Shown: piece after piece, positions 63,451 through 64,000 of the stretch
How the letters are laid out: each line of letters starts with the position of its first letter
How positions within the stretch are numbered: position 1 is the first letter of the stretch
DNA from: Tenacibaculum tangerinum
GTDB lineage: Bacteria; Bacteroidota; Bacteroidia; Flavobacteriales; Flavobacteriaceae
DNA length: 64,000 nucleotides
Direction: 5' to 3'
Assembly (NCBI RefSeq): GCF_029853675.1
Contig: NZ_CP122539.1
Location: forward strand, 1,817,001 to 1,881,000
The notes under the pieces: generated by a model
The model's database searches: none
What the model saw: only the letters and a program-made list of their open reading frames with translations
Told to the model about the DNA's origin: nothing
Made by a program: the position numbers and the translations under genes

Positions 63451-63795
63451 ATGACAACGTATACTTTACTTTTAGTTTTAATATTGATTGTTGCAATAGC
63501 ATTAATCTTAATTGTAATGGTTCAGAATCCTAAAGGTGGAGGATTATCTTCATCATTTGGAGGCGGTGGAGCTCAAAATATTGGAGGTGTACAAAATACG
63601 AATAGCTTTTTAGACAGAACTACTTGGACTTTAGCTATTACCATGTTTGCCTTAATTTTATTAGCAAATTTTGCTATTCCAAGAGGTAATGCAGCCGATG
63701 CCCCTCAATTAGATGAAACGTTAAACAATTACGAAACTACTACAACTCCTGCTGCACCAGCAGCAACTGATACTGCTAAAGATAGCGCTCAGTAG
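63451..63795 (+). CDS. secG: Protein translocase subunit SecG
   Basis: The 114-residue protein has two membrane helices (about 3-23 and 56-75). Between them is the SecG signature VQNPKGGGLSSSFGGGGAQ. SecG assists SecYEG in moving proteins across the inner membrane. The C-terminal tail is Ala/Thr-rich and low in complexity. It is followed by a terminator and then groES. Confidence 0.95.
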   Translation: MTTYTLLLVLILIVAIALILIVMVQNPKGGGLSSSFGGGGAQNIGGVQNTNSFLDRTTWTLAITMFALILLANFAIPRGNAADAPQLDETLNNYETTTTPAAPAATDTAKDSAQ

Positions 63796-63815
63796 TTTTT
63801 ACAAAATACACGATG

Positions 63816-63852
63816 AAATGCCGACGTAAATGACACGTTGGCATTTTTTTTA
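63816..63852 (+). terminator. Terminator of the lptE-secG group
   Basis: AAATGCCGACGT (63816-63827) pairs with ACGTTGGCATTT (63835-63846), with one G.T pair, followed by a T-run. It separates secG from groES. Confidence 0.88.
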
Positions 63853-63878
63853 TACGTACCTCAAATGTGTTAGAAAAA

Positions 63879-63914
63879 TTGTCAGCAAAAATCTAATGGC
63901 ATAATTTCTGACAA
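63879..63914. promoter_or_regulatory. Inverted repeat upstream of groES
   Basis: TTGTCAG (63879-63885) and CTGACAA (63908-63914) are perfect inverted repeats separated by 22 bp, 44 bp before the groES ATG. It could be an operator or part of a heat-shock promoter. It does not match the CIRCE element. Confidence 0.4.
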
Positions 63915-63958
63915 GACATAACCAGTAAAAATTAATTTAATCAATCAAAAAATATAAA

Positions 63959-64000
63959 ATGGGATTAAACATTAAACCTTTAGCAGATAGAGTTCTTGTA
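63959..64000 (+). CDS. groES: GroES co-chaperonin (partial, cut by window end)
   Basis: Only the first 14 codons are present, encoding MGLNIKPLADRVLV, which is the normal start of GroES. The protein caps GroEL during folding. The gene runs off the window, so groEL is expected next but not seen. Confidence 0.9.
   Translation, partial: MGLNIKPLADRVLV

Noticed and set aside
63893-63915. Sigma-54 promoter before groES
   Set aside because: TGGCAT is present, but the second element TTGC is missing at the correct spacing.

Overview
This AT-rich window (about one third G+C by eye) comes from a chromosome of the Bacteroidota, family Flavobacteriaceae. A marine genus such as Tenacibaculum or Polaribacter is my inference, not proven. 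The evidence is the complete gldKLMN block of gliding motility and type IX secretion, an alternative complex III (act) operon joined to cytochrome oxidase genes, Bacteroidota-only families (DUF2490, DUF4407, Porin_10-like), and promoters of the Bacteroidota type (TTTG, 17-23 bp, TAnnTTTG). Almost everything is housekeeping DNA. I see no prophage, CRISPR array, conjugative element or intact insertion sequence.

Layout. 1-7.9 kb: minus-strand operon coaX, outer-membrane protein, TPR protein, lptC, small membrane protein, CNNM/CorC protein, ppiD. 7.9-8.5 kb: two identical tRNA-Phe genes and a tRNA-Leu. 8.5-11.2 kb: M20 dipeptidase, then DUF2490 and PepSY-like envelope genes. 11.2-14 kb: a BlaI/BlaR1-type regulatory pair behind a double BlaI operator. 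14-21.1 kb: a DUF4407 protein and three tandem secreted DUF3857/transglutaminase-like proteins, the middle one frameshifted. 21.1-25.3 kb: an Lrp regulator facing a Cys/Met-metabolism PLP enzyme, with an NhaC antiporter and an acetyltransferase. 25.3-30.1 kb: small membrane protein, putative porin, rnhB, a conserved hypothetical, nucleoid-associated protein. 30.1-36 kb: sulfur-handling genes (two rhodanese proteins, one fused to a metallo-beta-lactamase, and a SulP transporter), an unknown membrane protein and ruvB. 36.5-48.1 kb: actABCDEF-ctaC-ctaD; actB carries a one-base frameshift. 48.3-49.7 kb: a SPOR-domain gene and a decayed IS982-family element. 49.7-55.4 kb: FAD oxidoreductase and gldKLMN. 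55.5-59.2 kb: an arginase-fold protein lacking metal ligands, and topA. 59.4-64 kb: miaB, a sigma-54 activator, lptE, a TPR-like gene with a TTG start, secG, and the first codons of groES.

How the genes work together. Electrons from menaquinol pass through the Act complex and its cytochromes to the oxidase made by ctaC and ctaD; subunit III is not in this window. GldL and GldM form the proton-driven motor of the type IX system, with GldK and GldN as its periplasmic/outer-membrane parts. lptC and lptE, at opposite ends of the window, both serve lipopolysaccharide export.

The points most worth checking are the two single-base frameshifts (actB and the middle DUF3857 gene), the loss of catalytic residues in two of the three transglutaminase-like domains, the arginase-fold protein without metal ligands, the symmetrical BlaI operator laid over its promoter, and the palindrome between the Lrp gene and the PLP enzyme. 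I found no clear evidence of a wholly new multi-gene system.
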